DNA from: Streptomyces resistomycificus
GTDB lineage: Bacteria > Actinomycetota > Actinomycetes > Streptomycetales > Streptomycetaceae
NCBI RefSeq assembly: GCF_001514265.1
Contig: NZ_KQ949005.1
Span: 115,054-179,053, forward strand
DNA length: 64,000 nt
Direction of reading: 5' to 3'
Below the pieces are notes generated by a model. The model saw only the letters and a program-made list of their open reading frames with translations, searched no databases and was not told where the DNA came from. The translations under genes were made by a program, and so were the position numbers. This document shows, in pieces, positions 1 through 7,713 of the stretch; positions within the stretch are counted from its first letter, which is position 1, and every line of letters begins with the position of its first letter.

Positions 1-946
1 CCGCAGACGCTGATCGGCCCGAGAACGCCTTCGCGAACGCACCCGAACCCTGCTCCACACCGCTGCAGTCGGTCGCCGGGTCGTCCTCCCCCGAAGTGCC
101 CTCCTCGCACTGTTGGTCGCGGGCGGTCGACCACATCGACACCCAGGCGATCTCCTTCTCCTCGGCGAACGCCCGCACCTGGGCCGCGTCGGAGAGGGTG
201 AACGTCTCGCCCTCGACGTCGTTGACGCCGATCATCGAGGTCAGCGCCATCCCCCGCCAGGCGGCCGAGGAGGAGAGTCCGAAGACGTCCGCGAGCTGGG
301 TGTGGGCGGCCTTGTTGGCGGACCCCAGGAGGGCGAGGCCGTCGTCGTCGAGGCCGGAGGGCATGACCGGGAGCGTGAAGGAGACGCTGAGGCCGGTGCG
401 TTCCTTCTGCAACCGCGCGATCGCCGCCGACCGCAGATCCACCGAGTCGGAGTCGGTCAGTTCGTCGCCCTCGATGTCGAAGTCGGCCTGGGCGGAGCCG
501 GCCGCGTCCAGCGCCCTGCCGTACGCCTCGGCCAGTTCGGACGCGCTCTCGCAGGTCGCCGCGAGTTCCTCGCCCGAGGCGCCGCCGAAGGAGACGCGGA
601 CCGTGGCGCCGGCCTCCTTGAGCCGAGCCACCCGGGACTTCACCGACGCGTCGCCGATCGCGTGCGTCCCGTTCCACGTCGGCGTGCAGCCGTCGCCGTC
701 GGAGATGACGAAGGCGAGGTTGTACGTCGCGGGGGAGCCGTTGGAGTCGAGTCCGGACGCGGTGGTGGCGCTCAGGTAGGGGGCGTACGAGGTGGTCGAC
801 GCCGGCTCCTCGGCGGGGGCCGCGCTGGACTGTCCTGTTGTGGCCGACGCCGCGTCCGACGTGTCGTCGGAATCCGCGGAGCACCCCGCGGTGGCCAGCG
901 CGAACAGGCACGTGAGCCCGGCCGCCGGCTTCAGGAAACTCCACAT
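1..946 (-). CDS. GH18-like (chitinase-type) lipoprotein, C-terminus cut by window edge
   Basis: Open minus-strand frame starting at ATG 944-946 and running off the left edge (315 codons visible). The N-terminus is a lipoprotein signal peptide with an ATAGC lipobox, followed by a Ser/Thr/Ala-rich linker. Around residue 150 the string ADFDIEGDE matches the GH18 catalytic DxDxE motif, with Glu as the proton donor; IAWVSMWS further on resembles a later beta-strand of the barrel. Inference: a membrane-anchored, secreted glycoside hydrolase acting on chitin or a related GlcNAc polymer. The open frames on the plus strand here are shadows. The C-terminus and any binding domain lie outside the window. 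Confidence 0.8.
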   Translation of the reverse strand, partial: MWSFLKPAAGLTCLFALATAGCSADSDDTSDAASATTGQSSAAPAEEPASTTSYAPYLSATTASGLDSNGSPATYNLAFVISDGDGCTPTWNGTHAIGDASVKSRVARLKEAGATVRVSFGGASGEELAATCESASELAEAYGRALDAAGSAQADFDIEGDELTDSDSVDLRSAAIARLQKERTGLSVSFTLPVMPSGLDDDGLALLGSANKAAHTQLADVFGLSSSAAWRGMALTSMIGVNDVEGETFTLSDAAQVRAFAEEKEIAWVSMWSTARDQQCEEGTSGEDDPATDCSGVEQGSGAFAKAFSGRSASA

Positions 947-1252
947 CGAGTAAGCACCCGCTCTCGTGATTTCTGTCTCGGGACGGAAACAAAGCGCGTC
1001 TTCCGGGTGGGAATGTCTCATGCGGAGCTGAGTTTCGCGTGGACAGTGGCCACACAGACACCCCACGGGCAGAAGTAGTCAAAGGTGGCCTAACGGGCAC
1101 GTATTTCCGGCATTCAACTCCTTTCTCTCGGGTCGGAGTTGCGCAGGATTTCCGGGAACCTCTCAGTGAAAGGACAGGTTTCACTGTTCCCATGGGTCTC
1201 TCACATGGGAGCCCGAGTTCATGCCACATAACGGGTCCCTAATGTCCGGAGA
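947..1252. promoter_or_regulatory. Divergent intergenic region with two stem-loops
   Basis: No coding sequence. It holds an 8-bp perfect inverted repeat at 1164-1186 (CAGTGAAA, 7-nt loop, TTTCACTG) and a 6-bp one at 1189-1209 (CCCATG / CATGGG). A -10-like TAATGT at 1240-1245 lies 7 nt before the ATG at 1253, which would give a leaderless transcript for the decayed gene. The divergent lipoprotein gene reads leftward from 946. Confidence 0.4.
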
Positions 1253-1647
1253 ATGCATTCCGAGTCTGCCATCGAAAACGACGCCGTCGCAGTCCCTGCG
1301 CGTGGTCGCCGCCGCAAACGCGGCAACGGGTCCGCGGAGGGCCCCGTGTTCGTTGACAACTCCGGGCGCCGGTCCAGGCTGCTGCGCCGGATCGGCGTCC
1401 TCGTCGGTGTCGTGTGCGTCGGCTAGCGGTCGTCCTGGGCATGGCGTTCCTGGGCATCGGCACCTCGACCACCCCGTCCTCCCTGGTGCCGTTCGGCGGC
1501 GGGGCCGGCCCGAACGGCCAGGGCGGCGGCGGACCGGCCGGCTACGCGCCCCAGGGCGGCCTCGGCACCCCGCCCGCCCTGCCCGGCGGCACGCCGTCCG
1601 CGCCTCCCACGGCCACGGCCACGGCCACCCCCACGACCACGAACTGA
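1253..1647 (+). pseudogene. Small membrane-anchored Pro/Gly-rich protein, frameshifted
   Basis: From ATG 1253 the frame encodes a basic N-terminus (ARGRRRKRGNG), then RRSRLLRRIGVLVGVVCVG, and stops at TAG 1424-1426. The frame one step over continues at once with AVVLGMAFLGIGTSTTPSS and a Pro/Gly/Thr-rich tail to a stop at 1645-1647. Together they make one plausible protein: a cytoplasmic basic head, one membrane segment and a secreted low-complexity tail. Reading GGCTAGCGG as GGCTACGCGG (one lost C) restores it. I recall similar small proteins beside polysaccharide deacetylase/glycosyltransferase genes in Streptomyces. It could also be a sequencing error. Confidence 0.6.
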
Positions 1648-1699
1648 TCGGGACGCAGCCACCCCCTGACTACGACGACGCCCTCCCGCGGCCGCCGGC

Positions 1700-2183
1700 G
1701 TGCCCCCCTCCCGGATCGAACGGGCGGCGGGCAGGGCCGCGGCACTGCAGAAACCCCGGGTCATCCTCGCGGGCCTGCTCCTGCTCGCCCTGAGCAGCAT
1801 GCCTGCGCTGGCAGAAGCTGAAGCGCACCGGCGAGGTCGGAACCCCGGCGGGGGCGGCCGGCTTCGTCACGCTCCTGATGTGGGTCAAGGCGTACTTCCG
1901 GATCGACTTCGCGGGGCTCACGCGCCTGCGCCGGCTCGACCGGACCGTGACGGTCTTCAACGCGCGAGCGGTGACGATCTACCTCTGGCACGAGATCGCG
2001 CTGATCCTGGCCGTCCCGCTGATCGACCGGTTCTGGGACGTCCCGGCCTTCGAGAAGTACCTGCCGCCGGAGAGTCAGTGGTTCATGTTCGGCGTCGGGT
2101 GGGTGCTCATCGCGGTGTTCGTCCTGCTGTGCGGATGGGTGGAGGACGTGGCGGCGAAGAGGAGACCGCGGCTGCTCCCCTGA
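1700..2183 (+). pseudogene. Remnant: N-terminus of a membrane glycosyltransferase/deacetylase-like protein joined to the C-terminus of an acyltransferase
   Basis: GTG 1700 opens a frame with a basic stretch and a transmembrane segment (KPRVILAGLLLLALSS), as at the start of Streptomyces membrane polysaccharide enzymes. Near 1797-1810 this sense ends. Another frame then carries LRWQKLKRTGEVGTP, FVTLLMWVKAYFRIDF, VTIYLWHEIALILAV and a final membrane helix to a stop at 2181-2183, which is a typical end of an Acyl_transf_3 (OafA/NolL-type) protein. Most of both genes is missing, consistent with one internal deletion whose ends lie near 1800. No product is expected. The parent identities are inferred from the fragments only. 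Confidence 0.55.
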
Positions 2184-2218
2184 GCCGCAGCCGACCGCCG
2201 TACTGCAAGAATGGGCCC

Positions 2219-2920
2219 GTGACCCGCGCCTCCCTGAACAAGCAGCCGCACGAAGTCGCCTCGATGTTCGACGACGTGGCGGAACGGTACGACCTGACGA
2301 ACGACGTGCTCTCGCTCGGCCAGGACCGGGTGTGGCGCAAGGAGGTGGCCAAGGCCGTCGACGCCCGCCCCGCGCAGAAGGTCCTGGACCTGGCCGCCGG
2401 CACGGCCACGTCCTCGCTGCCCTTCGCCCGCACCGGTGCCTACGTCGTGCCCTGCGACTTCTCCCTCGGCATGCTCCAGGTCGGCAAGCGCAAGCACACC
2501 TGGCTGCCCTTCACCGCGGGCGACGCGACGAAGCTGCCGTTCAGGGACGACACCTTCGACGCCGTCACCATCTCCTTCGGGCTGCGCAACGTGCAGGACA
2601 CCGACGCCGCCCTGCGCGAGATGTACCGGGTGACCAAGCCCGGCGGCCGGGTCGTGATCTGCGAGTTCTCGCACCCGACCTGGGCGCCCTTCCGGACCGT
2701 CTACACCGAGTACCTGATGCGTGCCCTGCCGCCGGTCGCCCGCACGGTGTCCTCGAACCCCGACGCGTACGTCTACCTCGCCGAGTCCATCCGCGCCTGG
2801 CCCGACCAGCCCGCGCTGGCCGAGCGTCTGAGGAAGGCCGGCTGGTCCAAGGTGGCCTGGCGCAACCTGAGCGGCGGCATCGTGGCCATGCACCGCGGCT
2901 TCAAGCCCGCGGATCAGTAG
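2219..2920 (+). CDS. menG: Demethylmenaquinone methyltransferase
   Basis: A 233-aa class I SAM methyltransferase (UbiE/MenG family) that converts demethylmenaquinone to menaquinone, the only quinone of Streptomyces respiration. The sequence shows the SAM-binding LDLAAGTATSS near residue 60, the family signature GLRNVQD near residue 122, and YRVTKPGGRVVICEFS near residue 140. I chose GTG 2219 (MTRASLNKQPHEV) because it gives the usual family length; the upstream in-frame extension belongs to the decayed locus. The 3' end overlaps the convergent PASTA gene by 7 bp. The MenJ-like reductase, complex I and a prenyl synthase lie in the same window. Confidence 0.93.
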   Translation: MTRASLNKQPHEVASMFDDVAERYDLTNDVLSLGQDRVWRKEVAKAVDARPAQKVLDLAAGTATSSLPFARTGAYVVPCDFSLGMLQVGKRKHTWLPFTAGDATKLPFRDDTFDAVTISFGLRNVQDTDAALREMYRVTKPGGRVVICEFSHPTWAPFRTVYTEYLMRALPPVARTVSSNPDAYVYLAESIRAWPDQPALAERLRKAGWSKVAWRNLSGGIVAMHRGFKPADQ

Positions 2921-3267
2921 GGCGAGCTGAACTGGGCCACCGCACAGGGGTCGCCCGGCTCGTCGAGTTCGCGCTGCATGCCGCCGCCGCCCGGGGGCGG
3001 CAGCCGCGGCTCGTGCACGCCCGCGCCGCCGCCGCCCTCACCCTCGCCGAACTCGAACCACACGGTGACCACGGCCCCGCGCGGCACCTCGGCGCCGGGT
3101 GGCGGGTACTGCCGTACGACATAGTCCACGACGGTGCGACGGAAGTCGGGCCGGTCGGGAGCCGCGAGCAGAACGCCGCCCGACTCGGCGGCCGCGCGCG
3201 CGTCCATGGCCATCAGTCCGACCAGCCTGGGCACTCGCACCTCGGGCGATTTGGGTGTTATTCGCAC
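2914..3267 (-). CDS. Small PASTA-domain protein
   Basis: About 117 aa. The core VPRLVGLMAMDARAAAESGG, then VVDYVVRQYPPPGAEVPRG and VVTVWFEFG, fits one PASTA domain, a module that in other proteins binds peptidoglycan stems or beta-lactams. The tail is Gly/Pro-rich. No signal peptide or membrane segment is visible, so how it would reach the wall is unclear. The start GTG 3267 (VRITPKSPEV) has GGGGGTG 6-7 nt upstream; an in-frame GTG at 3309 would add 14 residues. It converges on menG with overlapping stops. Confidence 0.75.
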   Translation of the reverse strand: MRITPKSPEVRVPRLVGLMAMDARAAAESGGVLLAAPDRPDFRRTVVDYVVRQYPPPGAEVPRGAVVTVWFEFGEGEGGGGAGVHEPRLPPPGGGGMQRELDEPGDPCAVAQFSSPY

Positions 3268-3350
3268 AGATGTCACCCCCAGCGATACTGGAAGGGTAAC
3301 CCCGGTCACACATCACCCGGAAGCGCCAAGTGTCTTTCTGTGACAGTCGA

Positions 3351-3878
3351 TTACCGTCTGTGACGGTCGCTTCGGAGATCGAGCCGGTAGCAGTGCCCCT
3401 CGCGCTGCGACGTCGGCGTCCGGAACACCTCGGCGAGGCGCATGCCCAGCCGCCGGGTCACCGCGACGGACCGGGTGTTGCGGGCGTCGACCATCGCGAC
3501 CACACCCGGCACCCCGGCCGCCCGCAGCCTTTCCAGCGTCATCTGCGCGGCCGCGGTGACGTATCCCCGGCCCCACTGCTCGCGCCCGAGCCGCCAGCCG
3601 ATCTCGATCTCACCGCTCGGCCCCCAGTCCCGCTCCCACGGCTGAGCGCCGGTGAAGCCGATGACGTGCCCCGACTCGTCGAGCATGGTCCACAGGCAGA
3701 AACCGCGCTCGGCGTCGTGCCGGCGCTGGCGGGCGGTGAGCTCCTCGTAGACGGACAGCTCCGCGGCCCTGCCGCCGTGGAACTCCATGACGTCCGGGTG
3801 GGCGAAGGTCCGGTGCCAGGCGACGGCGTCCTCGTCGGTGGGCACCCGCAGTCGCACTACGGGGAGAGCTCGGTTCAC
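3351..3878 (-). CDS. GNAT-family N-acetyltransferase (RimJ/RimL type)
   Basis: A 175-aa protein. VVRLRVPTDEDAVAWHRTF opens the fold, EIEIGWRLGREQWGRGYVT contains the acetyl-CoA-binding segment (x-x-R/Q-x-x-G-x-G/A as REQWGRGY), and VVAMVDARNTRSVAVTRRL followed by GMRLAE is the typical end of RimJ/RimL-like enzymes. The likely role is acetylation of a protein N-terminus or small amine; the substrate cannot be read. Start GTG 3878 is supported by AAGGGC about 10 nt upstream; the longer open frame upstream overlaps the next gene's leader. Divergent from the reductase at 3976. Confidence 0.8.
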   Translation of the reverse strand: MNRALPVVRLRVPTDEDAVAWHRTFAHPDVMEFHGGRAAELSVYEELTARQRRHDAERGFCLWTMLDESGHVIGFTGAQPWERDWGPSGEIEIGWRLGREQWGRGYVTAAAQMTLERLRAAGVPGVVAMVDARNTRSVAVTRRLGMRLAEVFRTPTSQREGHCYRLDLRSDRHRR

Positions 3879-3975
3879 TGGGCAGCCCTTCAGCCGGGTG
3901 ATCAATCCTGCTGAATAGACTGCCCATGTCCAGTGCCGGTCGGCACGCAGATTCAGAACTTGGGGAGATCCCGCC

Positions 3976-5262
3976 GTGACCGAGCCCCTCTCCGAAAACA
4001 CCGCCGATGTGATCGTCGTCGGCGCGGGGCCAGCCGGCTCCACCACCGCCTACCACCTCGCCAAGGCCGGACTCGACGTACTCCTGCTGGAGAAGACCGA
4101 GTTCCCGCGTGAGAAGGTCTGCGGCGACGGACTCACCCCGCGCGCCGTCAAGCAGCTCGTCGCGATGGGCATCGACATCTCGGAGGAGGCCGGCTGGCTG
4201 CGCAACAAGGGTCTGCGCATCATCGGCGGCGGTGTCCGCCTCCAGCTCGACTGGCCGGATCTCGCCTCCTTCCCCGACTACGGCCTCGTCCGCAAGCGCG
4301 ACGACTTCGACGAGCAGCTCGCCCGCCAGGCCCAGAAGGCGGGGGCGCGGCTGTACGAGCGCTGCAACGTGGGCGCGCCGATCGTCGACGACCGCACGGG
4401 CCGGATCACCGGCGTGCACGCCAAACTCGGTGACGAGAAGCGGGAGGTGACCTTCCACGCCCCGCTGGTCGTGGCGGCCGACGGCAACTCCACCCGCCTC
4501 TCCCTGGCGATGGGCCTGCACCGCCGCGAGGACCGCCCGATGGGCGTGGCGGTCCGTACGTACTTCACCTCGCCGCGCCACGAGGACGACTACCTCGAGT
4601 CCTGGCTGGAGCTGTGGGACCGGCGCGGCCCGGGCGAGGACCGTCTGCTCCCCGGCTACGGCTGGATCTTCGGCATGGGCGACGGCACCTCGAACGTCGG
4701 CCTCGGTGTGCTCAACACCTCCGACTCCTTCAAGGAGCTGGACTGGCGCGAGGTCCTCAAGGCCTGGTGCGCCTCGATGCCGGAGGACTGGGGCTACACC
4801 CCCGACAACATGACCGGGCCCATCCGCGGCGCCGCGCTCCCCATGGCCTTCAACCGCCAGCCCCACTACACCAAGGGGCTGCTGCTGGTCGGCGACGCCG
4901 GCGGCCTGGTGAACCCCTTCAACGGCGAGGGCATCGCCTACGCCATGGAGTCCGGCCAGATCGCCGCAGAGGTCATCGTGCAGGCCCACGCCCGTGCCAC
5001 GCCTGCCCAGCGCGAGACGGCCCTGCAGCACTACCCGCGCATCCTCAAGGACACCTACGGCGGCTACTACACGCTGGGCCGCGCCTTCGTGAAGCTCATC
5101 GGCAACCCGAAGGTCATGAAGATCGCGGCCCAGCGCGGCCTGACGCACCCCGTGCTGATGAAGTTCACGCTGAAGATGCTCGCGAACCTCACCGACCCGA
5201 GCGGCGGCGACGCGATGGACCGCATCATCAACGGCCTGAGCAAGGTGGCGCCGAAGGCGTGA
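3976..5262 (+). CDS. Geranylgeranyl reductase family flavoprotein, probable menaquinone side-chain reductase
   Basis: A 428-aa FAD enzyme. The N-terminus has the dinucleotide-binding VIVVGAGPAGSTTAYHLAKA, then LLEKTEFPREKVCGDGLTPR (the family CGDG motif), and LLLVGDAGGLVNPFNGEGI near residue 305 contacts FAD. Relatives reduce isoprenoid double bonds; mycobacterial MenJ does so on menaquinone. Streptomyces make partly saturated MK-9(H6/H8), and this gene sits near menG and nuo, so a MenJ-like role is a good inference. GTG 3976 follows TTGGGGAGATCCC (GGGGAG). It converges on the deformylase gene with 9 bp between them. Confidence 0.85.
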   Translation: MTEPLSENTADVIVVGAGPAGSTTAYHLAKAGLDVLLLEKTEFPREKVCGDGLTPRAVKQLVAMGIDISEEAGWLRNKGLRIIGGGVRLQLDWPDLASFPDYGLVRKRDDFDEQLARQAQKAGARLYERCNVGAPIVDDRTGRITGVHAKLGDEKREVTFHAPLVVAADGNSTRLSLAMGLHRREDRPMGVAVRTYFTSPRHEDDYLESWLELWDRRGPGEDRLLPGYGWIFGMGDGTSNVGLGVLNTSDSFKELDWREVLKAWCASMPEDWGYTPDNMTGPIRGAALPMAFNRQPHYTKGLLLVGDAGGLVNPFNGEGIAYAMESGQIAAEVIVQAHARATPAQRETALQHYPRILKDTYGGYYTLGRAFVKLIGNPKVMKIAAQRGLTHPVLMKFTLKMLANLTDPSGGDAMDRIINGLSKVAPKA

Positions 5263-5271
5263 TCCGCGGCC

Positions 5272-5898
5272 TCAGCCGCTGAGCGCGGCCGTCTTGGCGG
5301 CCCGGCGCGCGAAGACCTCTTCCCGCCGGTCCGCCACCTGCCGCAGCGCGTCCTTGCGCTCCCGCTTGGAGAGCCGGTCCAGATAGACGTGCCCGTTCAC
5401 ATGGTCGGTCTCGTGGGCCAGGCAACGGGCGAAGTACCCGGTGCCCTCGATGACGACCGGCTCGCCGTCCTTGTCGAGCCCGCGCACCACGGCCAGGTCC
5501 GGGCGCGGTACGGCCATGGTCGCGCCGGGCACCGACAGGCAGCCCTCGCTCTCGTCGAGCAGCCGCCGCCCGGCCGGGTCGAGCTGCTCCAGCACCGGAT
5601 TGACGATGTGTCCGACATGTCGGACACCGTCGTCGTCGGGGCAGTCGTAGACGAACAGCCGCAGACCGACGCCGACTTGGTTCGCCGCGAGTCCCGCGCC
5701 GTCGGCGACGTACATCGTCAGGAACATGTCGTCGATGAGCGCGGCGAGGTCGGGCCCGAACTCGGTGACGTCCCGGCACGGCTTGTGCAGGACCTCTTCA
5801 CCCACCTCGGTGATTCGCCGCACCGACCCGCGCCGGGCCTCGGGCGCCAGCGGGGGATACGAGTCGACGGGCCTGCCCTGCAGGAAGACGCTCGGCAT
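5272..5898 (-). CDS. def: Peptide deformylase
   Basis: A 208-aa metalloenzyme that removes the formyl group from new N-terminal methionines. All three active-site motifs are present: GAGLAANQVG (motif 1), EGCLSVPG (motif 2, metal-ligand Cys) and HETDHVNGHVYLDRL (motif 3, two metal-ligand His and catalytic Glu). The N-terminal 30 residues before motif 1 are longer than in E. coli Def, as in other actinobacterial paralogues. ATG 5898 has AGGAGA 8 nt upstream. It probably has paralogues elsewhere in the genome; nothing here suggests that it is the essential copy. Confidence 0.93.
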   Translation of the reverse strand: MPSVFLQGRPVDSYPPLAPEARRGSVRRITEVGEEVLHKPCRDVTEFGPDLAALIDDMFLTMYVADGAGLAANQVGVGLRLFVYDCPDDDGVRHVGHIVNPVLEQLDPAGRRLLDESEGCLSVPGATMAVPRPDLAVVRGLDKDGEPVVIEGTGYFARCLAHETDHVNGHVYLDRLSKRERKDALRQVADRREEVFARRAAKTAALSG

Positions 5899-6043
5899 GG
5901 CTGTTTCTCCTGTTCTGTGCGGATGTGTGGGTGGCGGGCCGTCAGGCTCCGGCCTCCGGAGCCCTGCCCACCCTCCGTTACTCACGACAACAGAACACCC
6001 ACAGCACTGCCAGGACCAGACCGGCCACACTCGCGGTCCGCAA

Positions 6044-6105
6044 AGGACAGCGGACAGCCGGAAGGGACAGCGGACAGCCGGAAGGGGCAGCGGACAGCCG
6101 GAAAG
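6044..6105. repeat. Three tandem copies of a ~21-bp unit
   Basis: The unit GGACAGCGGACAGCCGGAAG occurs three times head to tail (from 6045, 6065 and about 6086), the third copy with small changes, directly before the hairpin at 6099-6139. Each unit itself contains a short GGACAGC doubling. Noncoding, downstream of the NlpC/P60 gene. Confidence 0.85.
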
Positions 6106-6139
6106 GGCCGCAGCCCCCGAGCGGCTGCGGCCCTTTCCG
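6099..6139 (-). terminator. Strong hairpin terminator for the NlpC/P60 gene
   Basis: A perfect 17-bp stem (6099-6115 with 6123-6139, arms CGGAAAGGGCCGCAGCC and its complement) with a 7-nt loop, 14 bp after the NlpC/P60 stop. There is no long U tract, as is usual in Streptomyces. Confidence 0.8.
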
Positions 6140-6152
6140 TGCGACTGGTGGG

Positions 6153-6968
6153 TCAGAGCACCCGCACCGCTCCGGTGGGCGGGTCGTACGACAGAGACTT
6201 CTCGGCGACGCCCGTGGACGGGTTCTGCGCGCCGACGAACATGCCGTCGCCGACGTAGACCGCCACGTGGTAGGCGCTGCCGGCGCTGCCCCAGTACAGG
6301 ATGTCGCCCGGCTGCAGGTTGCTCAGCGAGACCTGGGTGCCGGCGGTCGACTGGTCCTGGGAGACGCGCGGCAGGCTGACGCCGATCTGGTTGAAGGCGG
6401 CCTGGACGAGGCCGGAGCAGTCCCACGAGTTGGGGCCGGTGCCGCCGGAGACGTAGGCGTCGCCGACCTGCGCCCTGACGAAGTCGATGACCGCGGCGGC
6501 CGAACCGGTGGCCGTGGACGTGCTGGTGGAGGCGCCGACGCTCGCGGAGGCCGACAGGGTGGCCCGCTCGCTGCTGCGGGTCGCGCGCTCGGCAGCGGCC
6601 TTGCGGGCGGCCTCCTCGGCGGCCTTCTTCTTCGCCTCGGCCTTCTTCTTGGCCTCGGCGAGGTCCGCCTTGGCCTGCTTCGCGGCCTTTGCGGCGGCCG
6701 CGTCACGCTCGGCCTGCAGCTGGTAGTTCGCCGCAGCCTGCTGTGTGGCGTCGGCGGACTCGGCGGCGACCTGGGTGCTGCCCAGGTCGGCCGTCAGGGT
6801 GGGCAGTTCGAGGGTCTGCGTCACCGGCTCGGCGGCGTTGGCCGCGCCGGACGCCCCGGCAACTGCCAGGGTGCTGAGGACGCCACCGGCAACTCCGGCC
6901 CGCATCGCGATTTTCGACGCGCTGCGGCGGGGTTTCCGGTGGCTGCGTATGTGAGCGGTGTGGGACAT
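6153..6968 (-). CDS. Secreted NlpC/P60 peptidoglycan endopeptidase
   Basis: A 271-aa exported protein. The N-terminus has a basic head (HIRSHRKPRRSASKIAMR) and a hydrophobic Ala/Gly segment ending in ANAAEP. The middle (about residues 60-140) is an Ala/Lys/Glu-rich coiled coil with KKKAEAKKKAAEEAA. The C-terminal ~115 residues are the NlpC/P60 domain: catalytic Cys in NSWDCSGLV, His in AYHVAVYVGDG. It likely cleaves stem-peptide bonds during wall remodelling. I chose ATG 6968 (MSHTAHI); an in-frame ATG 30 nt upstream (MEEPLIPVV) has an AAGG too close to it, so the start is uncertain. Confidence 0.88.
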   Translation of the reverse strand: MSHTAHIRSHRKPRRSASKIAMRAGVAGGVLSTLAVAGASGAANAAEPVTQTLELPTLTADLGSTQVAAESADATQQAAANYQLQAERDAAAAKAAKQAKADLAEAKKKAEAKKKAAEEAARKAAAERATRSSERATLSASASVGASTSTSTATGSAAAVIDFVRAQVGDAYVSGGTGPNSWDCSGLVQAAFNQIGVSLPRVSQDQSTAGTQVSLSNLQPGDILYWGSAGSAYHVAVYVGDGMFVGAQNPSTGVAEKSLSYDPPTGAVRVL

Positions 6969-7381
6969 GAGAACAACCGGTATCAGGGGCTCCTCCATAC
7001 CTTCAAGAAACGTGTGGTGCGCCACAGTTGTTCAATCGGCGTCCGAACCCGAGGCGTGGCGCTCCTTATTGACGCCGTAACGGACATTGCGGGCGCGGGT
7101 CGCCAAGCCTGTGATCATGGGTTTTCGTTGTTACGCCCGAATTGCCCGCGACCTACCACTGGTTGGGACCGGTGGCCAACCCCCGTTCTCGGGGACCTCT
7201 CGTGGGTGTGGCGGAGGTCACGCAACGGTTACGAGTCCGGTCGCGTCCGGCGCCCGGAATCCGTCGCGCCGCGCTCGTGAATGTGTGCACGCGTCCACAC
7301 CGTGCATCACGGCTCCCCCTGATGTGTGAACGCGGTCCTCTACCAAGCCGTCCCGTCCAGCACCAATTTGCATGCAGAGGA

Positions 7382-7401
7382 AGTCTCTTGATATGGAGAC
7401 T
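7382..7401. promoter_or_regulatory. Inverted repeat upstream of nuoA
   Basis: AGTCTC-TTGATATG-GAGACT: 6-bp perfect arms around an AT-rich 8-bp centre, about 190 bp upstream of the putative nuoA -10. Its shape suits a dimeric regulator; the protein is unknown. Confidence 0.35.
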
Positions 7402-7566
7402 CCCCTCGCGACCTGCGTCGACGAGCGAAAATGTCACCTCTGGTGATCACTCGGACGCTTCTCGTACGAAGATCGACACTCATCCGACTTCATGATCCTT
7501 CGTCAGGTGGTGGAGATCACAAAGCTTGTGCAATACCCCGTGTCGCAGATCACAGACCGGCAGGCA

Positions 7567-7572
7567 TAGGAT
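7567..7572 (+). promoter_or_regulatory. Putative -10 element of the nuo promoter
   Basis: TAGGAT matches the common Streptomyces housekeeping -10 (TAGRRT). No good -35 lies 17-18 bp upstream, so activator help or a different promoter is possible. Transcription would start near 7579, leaving a leader of about 135 nt. Confidence 0.4.
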
Positions 7573-7588
7573 GCGGGTCAGTTGGGCT

Positions 7589-7604
7589 TGTGACCTGCTT
7601 CACA
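7589..7604. promoter_or_regulatory. Rex operator (ROP) in the nuoA leader
   Basis: TGTGACCTGCTTCACA matches the Streptomyces Rex consensus TGTGAACNNNTTCACA at 12 of 13 defined positions. Rex represses when NADH/NAD+ is low and releases DNA when NADH builds up. The site lies just downstream of the putative -10, so bound Rex would block early transcription. The nuo operon is a reported Rex target in S. coelicolor, which fits its job of oxidising NADH. Confidence 0.85.
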
Positions 7605-7713
7605 TGTTCGCGATCTTCGCCGGGACGAGCGGGGCTCGTGGGGCGTGTGGGGCGGAAGTGAGTCCGATGTGCCATCGCCAGCAGTCAGTGCCGACTGAGA
7701 GGAGCGAGGAGCG

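Larger units (their letters stand above)
6969..7713. promoter_or_regulatory. Long divergent regulatory region between the NlpC/P60 gene and nuoA
   Basis: About 745 bp without a credible gene. On the nuoA side it contains an inverted repeat at 7382-7401, another at 7518-7530 (CACAA-AGC-TTGTG), three direct GATCAC hexamers (7445, 7515, 7548), a -10-like TAGGAT at 7567-7572 and the Rex operator at 7589-7604. The half nearest the hydrolase gene would be a leader of up to 300 nt; I compared it with the c-di-AMP riboswitch core and found no match. Confidence 0.6.

Noticed and set aside
1700..2920. A 406-codon frame ending at the menG stop, as one long protein
   Set aside because: Only the last 233 codons match MenG; the rest mixes an unrelated start with out-of-frame acyltransferase sequence.
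6969..7330. Possible second c-di-AMP riboswitch upstream of the NlpC/P60 gene
   Set aside because: Wall hydrolases often have one, but the GGGGACC, GGGGUgAAuc and ACAGCUaACC blocks do not occur in order here.
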